Shown here: positions 42,418 to 50,758 of the stretch, in pieces
Layout: each line of letters begins with the position of its first letter
Position numbering within the stretch: the stretch's first letter is position 1
DNA from: Candidatus Cloacimonadota bacterium
GTDB taxonomy: Bacteria > Cloacimonadota > Cloacimonadia > Cloacimonadales > TCS61
DNA length: 51,803 nucleotides
Reading direction: 5' to 3'
NCBI GenBank assembly: GCA_030600585.1
Contig: JAUVLU010000002.1
Location: 66,740-118,542 of the forward strand
The notes under the pieces: generated by a model
The model's database searches: none
What the model saw: the letters and a program-made list of their open reading frames with translations, nothing else
What the model was told of the DNA's origin: nothing
Made by a program: the position numbers and the translations under genes

Positions 42418-43162
42418 AATCGAACATATCACAAACATTCTTATATTGTTTTTCTTTCAGTGCTTCCAAATTAGTATTTGCTTTTTGTGAAATTTGTTTA
42501 ACAACCCAAACAAGGTTCTTTAGATGATTGAAATCCTCATTCAATTCTCGTGGTCTCATATAGGGAGCATCAGTCTCGAAGAAATAAAATCCATGTTTTA
42601 TTATTGCACATATCACTTCATCTTTTGGTGGTTTTGCGTTCAATGAAAATCCAAGATCATATTTTTTAAATATTTCAAAGATTTCTTGAGAAGCATTGAA
42701 TGCGTGTAGAAATCCCCGAACTTTCGGGAAATTATTCTTCAATATTTTATCCAATTCGTAATATTGCTTTACTGTATGAAAAATAACAGGAAGATCATAA
42801 TTCTTTGCCAGATCGAGTTGCGTCAATAAAATTTTCTTCTGCCATTCAAAATTATCTTTTCGTTTATCGAGTCCGATCTCACCAATAGCAATAATTTGTT
42901 TATCATCACAGAGTCGGATCAAGCTTTGGAAATCATTTTCATCGGTTTTTTCATAATACGGATGAATTCCGGCAGACCATTTAATAAACTTCCGAAGTTT
43001 TTGAAACTTCGGAAGTTGTATTAATTCAAACTCTTCATTACAAAGTGCTGATGAAATAAAATGATCTACACCTGCTTTTTTAGCTTCAGCAAGTTCCTGC
43101 TCAAGGTTAGCTGCAATTCTACTATCTGCCAGATGACAGTGTACATCTATGAAAATATTCAT
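42404..43162 (-). CDS. TatD-family metal-dependent deoxyribonuclease
   Basis: 252 residues, TIM-barrel hydrolase. Metal-site blocks: FIDVHCHLAD (HxH), GEIGLDKRKD (Glu), VIFHTVKQY (His), GFLHAFNAS (His) and FFETDAPYMRP (Asp). The family acts as 3'-5' DNase and in DNA repair; its physiological substrate varies. Two dispersed repeats touch it: a perfect 14-bp stem within the frame (LPKFQKLRKF, 42987-43017), close before the conserved AGIHPYYEK, and the element that provides its stop codon. Catalytic residues are outside both, so activity is probably kept. The start has no strong ribosome site. Confidence 0.92.
   Translation of the reverse strand: MNIFIDVHCHLADSRIAANLEQELAEAKKAGVDHFISSALCNEEFELIQLPKFQKLRKFIKWSAGIHPYYEKTDENDFQSLIRLCDDKQIIAIGEIGLDKRKDNFEWQKKILLTQLDLAKNYDLPVIFHTVKQYYELDKILKNNFPKVRGFLHAFNASQEIFEIFKKYDLGFSLNAKPPKDEVICAIIKHGFYFFETDAPYMRPRELNEDFNHLKNLVWVVKQISQKANTNLEALKEKQYKNVCDMFDFGVH
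42987..43017. repeat. Perfect 14-bp inverted repeat inside the TatD gene
   Basis: AACTTCCGAAGTTT (42987-43000) and AAACTTCGGAAGTT (43004-43017) around a 3-base loop, each arm being itself almost a palindrome. In frame it encodes the symmetric peptide LPKFQKLRKF. It resembles the ends of the CTTTCCGAA repeats elsewhere in the window. Confidence 0.7.
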
Positions 43163-43180
43163 TTTTTTATTTCTAAAGAG

Positions 43181-43204
43181 GTTTCCAAGCAGGGGCTTGG
43201 AAAC
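43181..43204. repeat. GTTTCCAAGC..GCTTGGAAAC palindrome
   Basis: Perfect 10-bp arms with a 4-base centre, same family as 11547, 11686, 24687 and 31078. It lies between the FecR-domain gene and TatD. Confidence 0.8.
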
Positions 43205-43238
43205 CAGGGTGAATAAACCTGCGCAAGGTTAAATTACA

Positions 43239-45362
43239 CTAAAAACTAAACTCTACACCCATACTCATTGAAGTGATGGTCTCGTCCGTACCTTTGATCT
43301 TTCCATCATCATTAAGATCGATATAACGTTCTTGATAATTTCCAACAAGTTGGGTGTTTCCACCTAAAGAATAACCAAGTGAACCATTAATAATGGCATT
43401 CGGTGTTTTAAATTCACTCAGTTTATCAAATCCGGTTTGAGTGTATCCGATTTCAGCTTTTGTAAGTTTAGGAATGATCTTTGTATCAAAGTTTGCCTTT
43501 CCCCATAAAGAACGTGAATTGTCCTCATTTTCATCGTACATATCTTCATACGCGACAGTAATAAAAATAAAGTTAAGAATATTTGTCGTCAAACTTCCAT
43601 ACCAGCCATGAGATTTGGTCATATCTTCCAAAAGACTTTCTTTAGTTAGAACAGTATCACTTTCTGTGTAAACTACTGCTCTCTGTTCATCGTAGAGTTG
43701 GTCAAAGAAAGCAGGCATGAAATCTTCCTGATAAATCCTATATTCCAGATTCATATGAAAAATAAGGAATTTAGAATAGAAACCCGGGAAAATAAAACCC
43801 ATGCCATGTCCGTCAATCTGTGCAGCTTCGGCATAATGACTTAAAGTAAATAGAGGATTTTGAATAAATGGTAGTTCATAATCAACACCAAATACAGTTA
43901 TATCATCTTCTTCAAAATCGGAGAAAGATGGGTTTCTTTTCTCATTCATATGCTCTCCATAAAACCAATCATGAAACCCAGTTGAATCTCCCTGATTATT
44001 TGGTATTGAAAGCCAATCTGCAAGATATTCATCAATGTTATGATCAACTTCATTATGCCAATTTTCATCATATGGGAAATCATCGAAATAATCTGGATAA
44101 TCATCTTCATCGGAATCAAGCAGACCTTTTACTTGATTGCGATCATGTGCTACAGTTCCGCCCAAAACGAGGTTATTAAAAAGTGGAATACTCATATTGC
44201 TCAAAGGTTGTATTGTCAATCTTCCACCCAGAATTTCATTCTTTACAGCATTTGAAGTAAACATTTCTGCTGTCATTCCAGCTACAGGAAGTTTGCCGCC
44301 AAGTTGAATACCGATCTGTTTATATTCAGGATAGCGCAGCATATTAGAATAATCTTTCATTACCAGACCGTGACCTAAAGTATAAGATTTAAAACCGCCA
44401 AGTCTTCCATAAAAGGAATCTCCACGTTGACCGTAACGAAGATAGTAAATTTTGTTCACATAATCTTCAAAACTGTCCCAGTCTTCTGTTCGTACATCTC
44501 CATTGCTGTCTATCATCAGATCAATATCCAATCCAAGTCCAAATTTACCAAAAGTTAGTTCAGGCATTAATCTTATCTGAGTATAAGTCTCTTCTCCCAG
44601 CATTACAGAACCAACTCCACCACCCATATTGAATGGTCCTGCAGCACCTGTATCTGCTTCGGGTTCTTCGATTTGAGGAGAAGTTTCCTGCGGAGGGATA
44701 GTCCCACTATCTTCAGGTTCTTGTGGTTCTTCCGGTACTTCAACTTCGATTGGTTCCAGCTCTTCATTAATAAATTCACTTCGAGATTCATCAATTTCCT
44801 CGGGATCGAATGGTGCAACAATAATTGGTTGATCTCTGGAGGTTGTACCTCTTTGTCCGGCTAATATTGCTTCAGTTTGACCGGTTATTTTATTTTGGAA
44901 AAGAACTTCACCTTCAAACGTAAAAAGTTCCGTAGTGCCATCTTCCTCTACATTCAACATGAAATTAGTTCCCTTTACCGAAGCAACAGTTGTGGGAGTT
45001 TCAATTTCAAATTTTCCTGTACCTTTTTCTACTTTTGCCCAAAGTTCTCCCATTTTAAGCAGGCTCTTTTTATTATACTTTTCATCTTGTTTTTCTGTGT
45101 AGATATTAAGAATGGTATTAGGGAAAAGCTTAATAATAGAACTTTCATCTTCAAATTGAATTGCTGCATAAGATTCTGCTTTTGTTTCAATTTCATCCCT
45201 GTTGAAAAGCTCATCTCCAAGTTTTAAGGCAGAACTCTCCAAGTTTCTGGTAAGGTTAACATTTCCTTTTACTTTGAGTGGATATGCAACTGAATCGATA
45301 GCATATAATCCTGCTAAACTAATAATTATAAATGATAATAAAAAAATGATCTTCTTTTTCAT
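43239..45362 (-). CDS. FecR-domain protein joined to an outer-membrane-type beta-barrel
   Basis: 707 residues with a signal peptide (KKKIIFLLSFIIISLAGLYA). Residues ~28-175 form a FecR domain: LKLGDELFNRDEIETKAES, AAIQFEDESSIIKL, GELWAKVEKGTGKFEIETPTTVASVKGT(N) and a closing FEGEVLF. A Pro/Glu-rich linker (about 190-235) follows, then ~470 residues of alternating strands, acidic loops and a final MGVEFSF with terminal Phe, typical of an outer-membrane barrel. FecR domains normally pass a signal or bind ligands in the periplasm; joined to a barrel this could be a surface structure tied to peptidoglycan or a partner. AGGAGGATACAATG is a strong start. Confidence 0.85.
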   Translation of the reverse strand: MKKKIIFLLSFIIISLAGLYAIDSVAYPLKVKGNVNLTRNLESSALKLGDELFNRDEIETKAESYAAIQFEDESSIIKLFPNTILNIYTEKQDEKYNKKSLLKMGELWAKVEKGTGKFEIETPTTVASVKGTNFMLNVEEDGTTELFTFEGEVLFQNKITGQTEAILAGQRGTTSRDQPIIVAPFDPEEIDESRSEFINEELEPIEVEVPEEPQEPEDSGTIPPQETSPQIEEPEADTGAAGPFNMGGGVGSVMLGEETYTQIRLMPELTFGKFGLGLDIDLMIDSNGDVRTEDWDSFEDYVNKIYYLRYGQRGDSFYGRLGGFKSYTLGHGLVMKDYSNMLRYPEYKQIGIQLGGKLPVAGMTAEMFTSNAVKNEILGGRLTIQPLSNMSIPLFNNLVLGGTVAHDRNQVKGLLDSDEDDYPDYFDDFPYDENWHNEVDHNIDEYLADWLSIPNNQGDSTGFHDWFYGEHMNEKRNPSFSDFEEDDITVFGVDYELPFIQNPLFTLSHYAEAAQIDGHGMGFIFPGFYSKFLIFHMNLEYRIYQEDFMPAFFDQLYDEQRAVVYTESDTVLTKESLLEDMTKSHGWYGSLTTNILNFIFITVAYEDMYDENEDNSRSLWGKANFDTKIIPKLTKAEIGYTQTGFDKLSEFKTPNAIINGSLGYSLGGNTQLVGNYQERYIDLNDDGKIKGTDETITSMSMGVEFSF

Positions 45363-45702
45363 TGTATCCTCCTGATAAATTTTATTTAAAATCTTTAGTT
45401 TATGTAGATGATGTCAAGAATTATGTGGAAACTTACTATATAGAGTGAATTAGTAGACTTGTTTTTGTGGACAGAATTAGTTCATATTTTTTCTTGTTAA
45501 TGGGAATAAGTTCAACAAAAAATAGTGTTTTTGTCATCCTGACGAATCAGCCAAAGGCTGATAAATCTTGAGAATTATTCTTTGGAAGGATCTTGCTTTT
45601 TCTGAGATTCTTCGTGAGAGAACTTTTCAAAGATTTCCTCAGAAAGACAGTATTTTAATTTTGTTGAACCATTTTGTTAATCATAATTATTTGAGGTAAA
45701 AA
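45363..45702. repeat. Gap with GTCATCCTG and CAGCC..GGCTG repeats
   Basis: No gene seen. GTCATCCTGACGAATCAGCC...GGCTGATAAATCTTGAG...GGAAGGATCTT (about 45534-45592) combines two repeat families used elsewhere (aroA tail, 1915-1941). TTCTTCGTGAGAGAACTTTTC follows. The NFACT gene's ribosome site lies at the end of the gap. Confidence 0.65.
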
Positions 45703-47157
45703 ATGCAATATAAGTATCTGGCAGAATGGTTAAAAGAGAACAAGGAGCAAAATCTTGTTTTCAAGTCTATAGCAAAGTTTGAGGATCAATATTCCATTGA
45801 ATTCAGTAAGCGGAAAGAGGGGCTTCAAATTAATCTTTCATCGCAGGATTGCTTCTGTTTTTTTACGCAAAATAAAACTATACCTTTTGAACAGAGAAAT
45901 GAACTTGAGATCATGAATACTCACCTTAATAAAGCACATTTACGCGAGTTAAGTATCTGTGAAACAGATAGAATAATATATCTTGGATTTTCTAAAATTG
46001 ATATTTACAATAAAAAACAGAAATATAAATTAATCTTGGAATTAATTCCACGCTATCAAAATATTATTCTGCTTAAAGTAGATGAAGAAAGTGGACAGAT
46101 CATTGATTGTACAAAAAAGGTGAGTTTTGCGGAGAACAGGCAAAGACAGATCCTGCCGGGATTAGAATACACTCCGCCTCAAACGGATTTCAAGATCGAG
46201 AGAGAAGATGTTCATTTCCCCATCAGTATTGATTCAATAAAGAAGTTCAAGGAATCCTCAAAAGAATCACTAAAATTTAATTCGATAAATCAATTATTTG
46301 AAGAACTGTATTTTAATTGGATCTTTAAAGCACGAAATGAAAGAATTAAAAATGAGAAGATCAAACGAATCAATAAAGAAATTAAGAAAAAAAACAAGAA
46401 GATCGAGAAGCAGAAAAAAGAACTTATTACGGCGAATAAAGAAGAAATCTGGAAGCAGCAGGCTGAACTGCTGAAAGCTAACTTTACTTCTATAAAAAAA
46501 GGAATGAAATTAATTGTTCTTCAAAATTATTATGAGGATGAATTCCCTGAAATCGAGATCATTTTAAATCCTGAAAAAGATGCAAAACAGAATATAGAAC
46601 ATTACTTTAAAAAGTACCGTAAAGCAAGAGACGGTAAAACTAAAATTCAAAAGCAGATGAAAATAGCTCAAAATGAAATCGAAATATTGGATAGAGACAT
46701 CTTTGAACTTGAGGAAACTGATGTTTTTCTCTCAAATCAGGAAAAAAATAAGAAAAAAAATACTCAAAAAGCAGGATACAAGAAGATAGTTATTAACGAA
46801 GATTGGGAAATTTATATTGGCAGGACCAGCAAAGAAAATGATACACTTACAACCCGCTTTGCAAAACCGTATGACTGGTGGTTCCATACTCGAATATTTC
46901 GTGGAACTCATATAATACTTCGTAATTATAAAAAGAAGGAACTTCCCAATAAGTTAAAACTATTATGTTCCCAGCTTGCAGCATATTATAGTAAAGCTAA
47001 AAAATCTTCTAATGTGCCTGTAGATTATACTCAGATTCGTTATGTGCGGAAGCCGCGTGGAAGTGCTGCTGGATATGTTACTTATACGAATCAAAAAACA
47101 CTGTTCGTCGATCCATTGAGTATTCGAGCAGTTGCTGAGATATTGGAGAAAAATTAA
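45703..47157 (+). CDS. NFACT-domain protein (Rqc2/RqcH/FbpA family)
   Basis: 484 residues, somewhat shorter than typical RqcH (~570). The NFACT-N domain carries the CETDRII motif (D89/R90), the Asp-Arg pair needed in RqcH for alanine tailing. A long charged coiled coil lies in the middle (about 205-360). The NFACT-R domain at the C-terminus has YIGRTSKENDTLTTRFAKP, DWWFHTRIFRGTHIILRN, KSSNVPVDYTQIRYVRKPRG and a VTYTNQKTLFVDP end. In bacteria RqcH binds stalled 50S subunits and adds poly-alanine tails for degradation. The match is good, but Gram-negative NFACT proteins are less studied, so the exact role is inferred. GAGGTAAAAAATG start. Confidence 0.9.
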   Translation: MQYKYLAEWLKENKEQNLVFKSIAKFEDQYSIEFSKRKEGLQINLSSQDCFCFFTQNKTIPFEQRNELEIMNTHLNKAHLRELSICETDRIIYLGFSKIDIYNKKQKYKLILELIPRYQNIILLKVDEESGQIIDCTKKVSFAENRQRQILPGLEYTPPQTDFKIEREDVHFPISIDSIKKFKESSKESLKFNSINQLFEELYFNWIFKARNERIKNEKIKRINKEIKKKNKKIEKQKKELITANKEEIWKQQAELLKANFTSIKKGMKLIVLQNYYEDEFPEIEIILNPEKDAKQNIEHYFKKYRKARDGKTKIQKQMKIAQNEIEILDRDIFELEETDVFLSNQEKNKKKNTQKAGYKKIVINEDWEIYIGRTSKENDTLTTRFAKPYDWWFHTRIFRGTHIILRNYKKKELPNKLKLLCSQLAAYYSKAKKSSNVPVDYTQIRYVRKPRGSAAGYVTYTNQKTLFVDPLSIRAVAEILEKN

Positions 47158-47212
47158 AAACGGAGACAGGTGATTTTCAGTGTTTAATATTAAAAAATAG
47201 AAAGGAATAAAT

Positions 47213-47941
47213 ATGAATAAAGGGATTGTACTTTTAAGCGGCGGAATGGATAGTTTAGTTACTGCTGCTATCGCAAAAAATGAGTGTGATGAAATTTACT
47301 TTCTGCATTTGAATTACGGGCAGAAAACCGAAGATAGGGAAATGCGTGCATTCCGTAAAATGTGTAATTTTTTCAACCCGAAAGATGTGCTTGTTGTTGA
47401 TATTAGCTACCTTAAGGAAATTGGCGGATCGAGCCTTACTGATAGCAATATGCAGGTAAAAGATCATGATGGTGAGCAAGGTGTTCCAACCTCTTATGTT
47501 CCTTTCAGGAATGCGCATCTAATTACTATTGGAACGAGTTGGGCTGAAGTTATTGAAGCCGATAAAATCTATATTGGTGCGGTTGAAGAGGATAGTTCGG
47601 GATATCCTGATTGTCGTGAAAGTTTTTATAAAGCTTTTGGAAAAGCAATAGATCTCGGTACAAAAGATGAAACTAAGATTGAGCTTATCACTCCTATTAT
47701 CCATAAAAGAAAATCTGAGATAATAAAACTTGGTTCTAAACTTGAAGCACCTTTAGAATTGAGTTGGAGTTGTTATAAAAATAATGATATTGCCTGCGGA
47801 AAATGTGATAGTTGTGTGCTGAGAATTAATGCATTTAAAGAAGCTGGAATGAAAGATCCGATAACTTATGCCATTGAGATTGATTGGGAAAGAGATTCAA
47901 CACAGAGAAGCAAAGACACAGAGAGCACAGAGAAAAAATAA
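47213..47941 (+). CDS. queC: 7-cyano-7-deazaguanine synthase with repeat-encoded tail
   Basis: Converts 7-carboxy-7-deazaguanine to preQ0 using ATP and ammonia, in the queuosine pathway. The PP-loop is SGGMDS (9-14); four zinc-binding cysteines are C187, C195, C198 and C201 (WSCY...ACGKCDSC). The family ends near AIEIDW; here ~15 more residues (DSTQRSKDTESTEKK) come from a CACAGAG-type repeat. The AAAGGAATAAATATG start is clear. It follows the NFACT gene by 55 bases. queA is the only other recognisable queuosine gene here. Confidence 0.96.
   Translation: MNKGIVLLSGGMDSLVTAAIAKNECDEIYFLHLNYGQKTEDREMRAFRKMCNFFNPKDVLVVDISYLKEIGGSSLTDSNMQVKDHDGEQGVPTSYVPFRNAHLITIGTSWAEVIEADKIYIGAVEEDSSGYPDCRESFYKAFGKAIDLGTKDETKIELITPIIHKRKSEIIKLGSKLEAPLELSWSCYKNNDIACGKCDSCVLRINAFKEAGMKDPITYAIEIDWERDSTQRSKDTESTEKK
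47897..47937. repeat. CACAGAGAAGCAAAGACACAG-type repeat at the queC 3' end
   Basis: Inverted relative of the elements at 30128-30164 and 48061-48088. It provides the last ~13 codons of queC, and the stop follows directly. Confidence 0.65.
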
Positions 47942-47974
47942 AATTAATGAAAAATTAGATTTTTTGGAGATAAA

Positions 47975-48088
47975 ATGAAAAAATGTATTTTTGTTTTCAT
48001 ACTATTGCCTTTTATTATTCAATTAAGTTCAAAGGAAAAGGTGACTCGGTTTTTTTCTTTTCCCTGTGTCTCCGTGTCTCTGTGTTGA
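47975..48088 (+). pseudogene. Signal-peptide gene stub cut off by a repeat
   Basis: TTTTTGGAGATAAAATG is an ideal start, and the frame opens a textbook signal peptide (KKCIFVFILLPFIIQLSS) followed by only ~18 residues before TGA at 48086. The stop lies in a CTCTGTGTC-type repeat (from 48061) directly before trmFO. This looks like the 5' end of an exported-protein gene whose remainder has been lost, or replaced when the repeat arrived. It could also be a genuine 37-residue secreted peptide. Confidence 0.45.
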
Positions 48089-48093
48089 ATAAA

Positions 48094-49440
48094 ATGAAAA
48101 AAATAAAAATAATAGGTGCCGGACTTGCCGGATGTGAAGCAGCTTTGCAATTTGCCGATAATAATTGGCAGGTTGAACTTTATGAAATGCGACCCGGCAA
48201 ACAAACCGAAGCACATCAGACCGGTAATTTTGCTGAAGTTGTATGCAGTAATTCCCTTAAAAGCAAATTAATAACAACTGCTTCCGGATTATTAAAAGAA
48301 GAGATGAAACTATTGGGTTGTAAATTGCTACCGATAGCAGAAGAATGCAGTGTTCCGGCAGGAAATGCCTTGGCTGTTGATCGTGATATTTTTGCCGAAA
48401 AAGTAACCTCAATCATTCAGAATCATCCCAATATTAATGTTCATCGTGAAGAAGTTACATCTCTGGGTGATGAACTGACAATCGTTGCCACAGGTCCGCT
48501 CACATCGAAAGAACTTACCGGGGAATTGATAAAAATAATCGGAAATGAACATCTCTATTTCTTTGATGCGATTGCTCCGATTATTACTGCTGAGAGTATC
48601 GACGAAAGTGTAATTTATCGTAAAACACGTTATGATAAAGGCGAAGCGGATTATTTGAATTGTCCATTTTCTAAAGATGAATATTATACGTTTGTAGATG
48701 CTTTAAATGAAGCGGAAAAACACGAAGTTCACGAATTTGAGAGCAAATTCTTTGAAAATATCAATTTCAATTTCTATGAGAATTGCACTCCGATCGAAGA
48801 ATTGGCTCGCCGTGGAAAAGATACTTTGCGTTATGGAGTGATGAAGCCGGTTGGTCTGGATAATCCCAGAACAGGTAGATGGCCGTATGCTGTAATTCAA
48901 TTACGTGCGGAAAATAATGATAAAACTGCATACAATCTGGTGGGATGCCAAACAATGCTGAAATATGGAGAGCAGAAAAAAATATTTCGCTTGATCCAGG
49001 GAATGCAAAAGGCAGAATTTGTTAGATTCGGATCAATTCATCGAAATACATATTTGAACGGACCGCATATTTTAAATAATGATCTATCCCTGAAAAGTAA
49101 GCCTAATATATTCATTGCAGGACAGCTTGCAGGTGTAGAAGGTTATGTGGAATCTATTTTTAGCGGAATGCTAGTGGCAAGAAATATTAAATCATTTTCT
49201 GAGCATCAATCCTTCGACTCCGCTCAGGATGACAATTCTTTTTTGCCAATAACTACAATAAGTGGTCAACTGTGGGAACACCTGATAACCGAGCAGAAAA
49301 ATTTCCAACCTATGAATGCAAACTTCGGTTTACTTCCTCCATTAGAAGAGCGGATCAAAGATAAAAGATTAAGAAAACAGATGTATTCTGACAGAGCGAT
49401 TAAAGATTTACAGAGCAATTTGTTAAAAAACAATAATTAA
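48094..49440 (+). CDS. trmFO: Methylenetetrahydrofolate--tRNA-(uracil-5-)-methyltransferase
   Basis: Makes T54 in the tRNA T-loop using methylene-tetrahydrofolate and FADH2. About 448 residues. The FAD-binding start KIKIIGAGLAGCEAALQFA defines the N-terminus, followed by VELYEMRPGKQTEAHQTGNFAEVVCSNSLKS, a very strong family block, then PAGNALAVDRDIF, GVMKPVGLDNPRTGRWPYAVIQLR and GQLAGVEGYVESIFSGMLVARN, and a QPMNANFGLLPP end. The frame also runs upstream through a repeat, but homology begins at the ATG at 48094. Residues ~372-381 (QSFDSAQDDN) are encoded by a dispersed repeat at a place where relatives have a shorter loop. Confidence 0.96.
   Translation: MKKIKIIGAGLAGCEAALQFADNNWQVELYEMRPGKQTEAHQTGNFAEVVCSNSLKSKLITTASGLLKEEMKLLGCKLLPIAEECSVPAGNALAVDRDIFAEKVTSIIQNHPNINVHREEVTSLGDELTIVATGPLTSKELTGELIKIIGNEHLYFFDAIAPIITAESIDESVIYRKTRYDKGEADYLNCPFSKDEYYTFVDALNEAEKHEVHEFESKFFENINFNFYENCTPIEELARRGKDTLRYGVMKPVGLDNPRTGRWPYAVIQLRAENNDKTAYNLVGCQTMLKYGEQKKIFRLIQGMQKAEFVRFGSIHRNTYLNGPHILNNDLSLKSKPNIFIAGQLAGVEGYVESIFSGMLVARNIKSFSEHQSFDSAQDDNSFLPITTISGQLWEHLITEQKNFQPMNANFGLLPPLEERIKDKRLRKQMYSDRAIKDLQSNLLKNNN
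49209..49234. repeat. GTCATCCTGAGCGGAGTCGAAGGAT-type repeat inside trmFO
   Basis: Written on the plus strand as ATCCTTCGACTCCGCTCAGGATGAC. In frame it reads SFDSAQDD. Its inverted relative lies in the aroA tail (13141-13173), with related pieces at 7311, 25380 and 45534. Confidence 0.7.
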
Positions 49441-49531
49441 TGCAGGATGTATCATCCCGATGCGTTCGAAATATTTTGGTTCAATCTACTCCGATAAATC
49501 GGAGAATCTGCATTTGTATGAGCTATAAAAT

Positions 49532-50758
49532 TTATTCAATAAAATCGTGAAAGAAATCTGAAGCTTCTATAATTCTTATCCTATTGATCCATTCCTTATG
49601 AATTTTTAATTTATTTTCAAATTTTTCCAGATCAGTATCATGATCAGGTAGCCGGGGATCAGCACGTCTATTATCATAAAAAAGATTATTTTCGATAGTA
49701 AAATCTTTTGGAACAAGATGTTCTGCCAGAGCGCATTGGTAACCATAATATTCAGATGAATCATAAGCAGGATCTTGTGCGGTTCTCACAATGATATTTG
49801 TCTTGAAATAACCAGGATTATTTTCGGTTGCAGAGGTTATTGATGTACCCATTGCACCGGTTTTGTAGATAATATTATTCTTGATAAATCCCCTGGGCTC
49901 ACCTTTATCTGCGTCCCAAAGTGAAATTCCCCATGTAACTATATCTTCTACAATATTATATTCTACTGTTCCTTCAGCATCCATAAATAGGCCGATGCCT
50001 TTCCAATAACGTTTCACCAGATTATTTCTGATCACTGCTTTTGCATTCCAAGTTACACCAATACCTACACCTCTTCCACCTTGAGCGATCCTGCCGCCTG
50101 CCTTGTGAACTCCATCAATGATATTTTCTTCGATCACCGCTTCCGAGTTTCGATATAGAGCAATTCCATCCCATGAATTTTTTGTTATCAGGTTATTATA
50201 AATTTTCAAATTTGAATTTTCCCGTCCGCAGATTCCCATTATGCCGACAATGTTCTTTTTTATAAGAGCTTGGTCACCATAATTTCTAGAAATTTTATTA
50301 TTGCGAATTATAATATTACTATTTTTTACTACAATCGCTGCATCGGTGGCAAATTCGCTGGAATCTCTTATCCCGCCTGTGATAGTAAGATTTTCCAGAA
50401 TGCAATTGTTACAATTAAGAATAAACAGACCATATCCTGAATTTGTTTTGATCACAGCAGTTTTATCAAAAGGTCCTGAAATCCGGATATTCTTCCCTGA
50501 AATTATCAGACCGGCAGTTGCAGAAATCAACGTATCAGGATTTTCACAATTACCACAAGTTGAATCTATAATTGATTTTAAATTAAGATTATAGACGCCG
50601 CTTGCAAGTCTCACGTTAATATTTTCCTGAGGATCACGAAAGAGTTTTTCCAATTCTTCAACCGATGTGATCCTGATAGTTGGATTCGGTTTTGTTAATA
50701 TAAAGTTAAGGATGAGGAACAAAATAAATAAAATTGCTGTTATGTGATATTTTTTCAT
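49532..50758 (-). CDS. Right-handed parallel beta-helix (pectate-lyase/NosD-like) protein
   Basis: 408 residues with an N-terminal membrane or signal segment (KYHITAILFILFLILNFIL). After an 'is-there-a-repeat' N-cap (VRLASGVYNL) come successive 20-25-residue turns of the type ILENLTITGG, IIIRNNKISRN, LKIYNNLITKNSWDGIALY, AVIEENIIDGVH, AVIRNNLVKRYWKGIGLF and TVEYNIVED, a clear right-handed beta-helix. Such proteins bind or cleave polysaccharides or serve as surface fibres; no catalytic set is recognisable. The start overlaps the amidohydrolase stop by 4 bases (ATGA), so the two are translated together. Confidence 0.85.
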   Translation of the reverse strand: MKKYHITAILFILFLILNFILTKPNPTIRITSVEELEKLFRDPQENINVRLASGVYNLNLKSIIDSTCGNCENPDTLISATAGLIISGKNIRISGPFDKTAVIKTNSGYGLFILNCNNCILENLTITGGIRDSSEFATDAAIVVKNSNIIIRNNKISRNYGDQALIKKNIVGIMGICGRENSNLKIYNNLITKNSWDGIALYRNSEAVIEENIIDGVHKAGGRIAQGGRGVGIGVTWNAKAVIRNNLVKRYWKGIGLFMDAEGTVEYNIVEDIVTWGISLWDADKGEPRGFIKNNIIYKTGAMGTSITSATENNPGYFKTNIIVRTAQDPAYDSSEYYGYQCALAEHLVPKDFTIENNLFYDNRRADPRLPDHDTDLEKFENKLKIHKEWINRIRIIEASDFFHDFIE

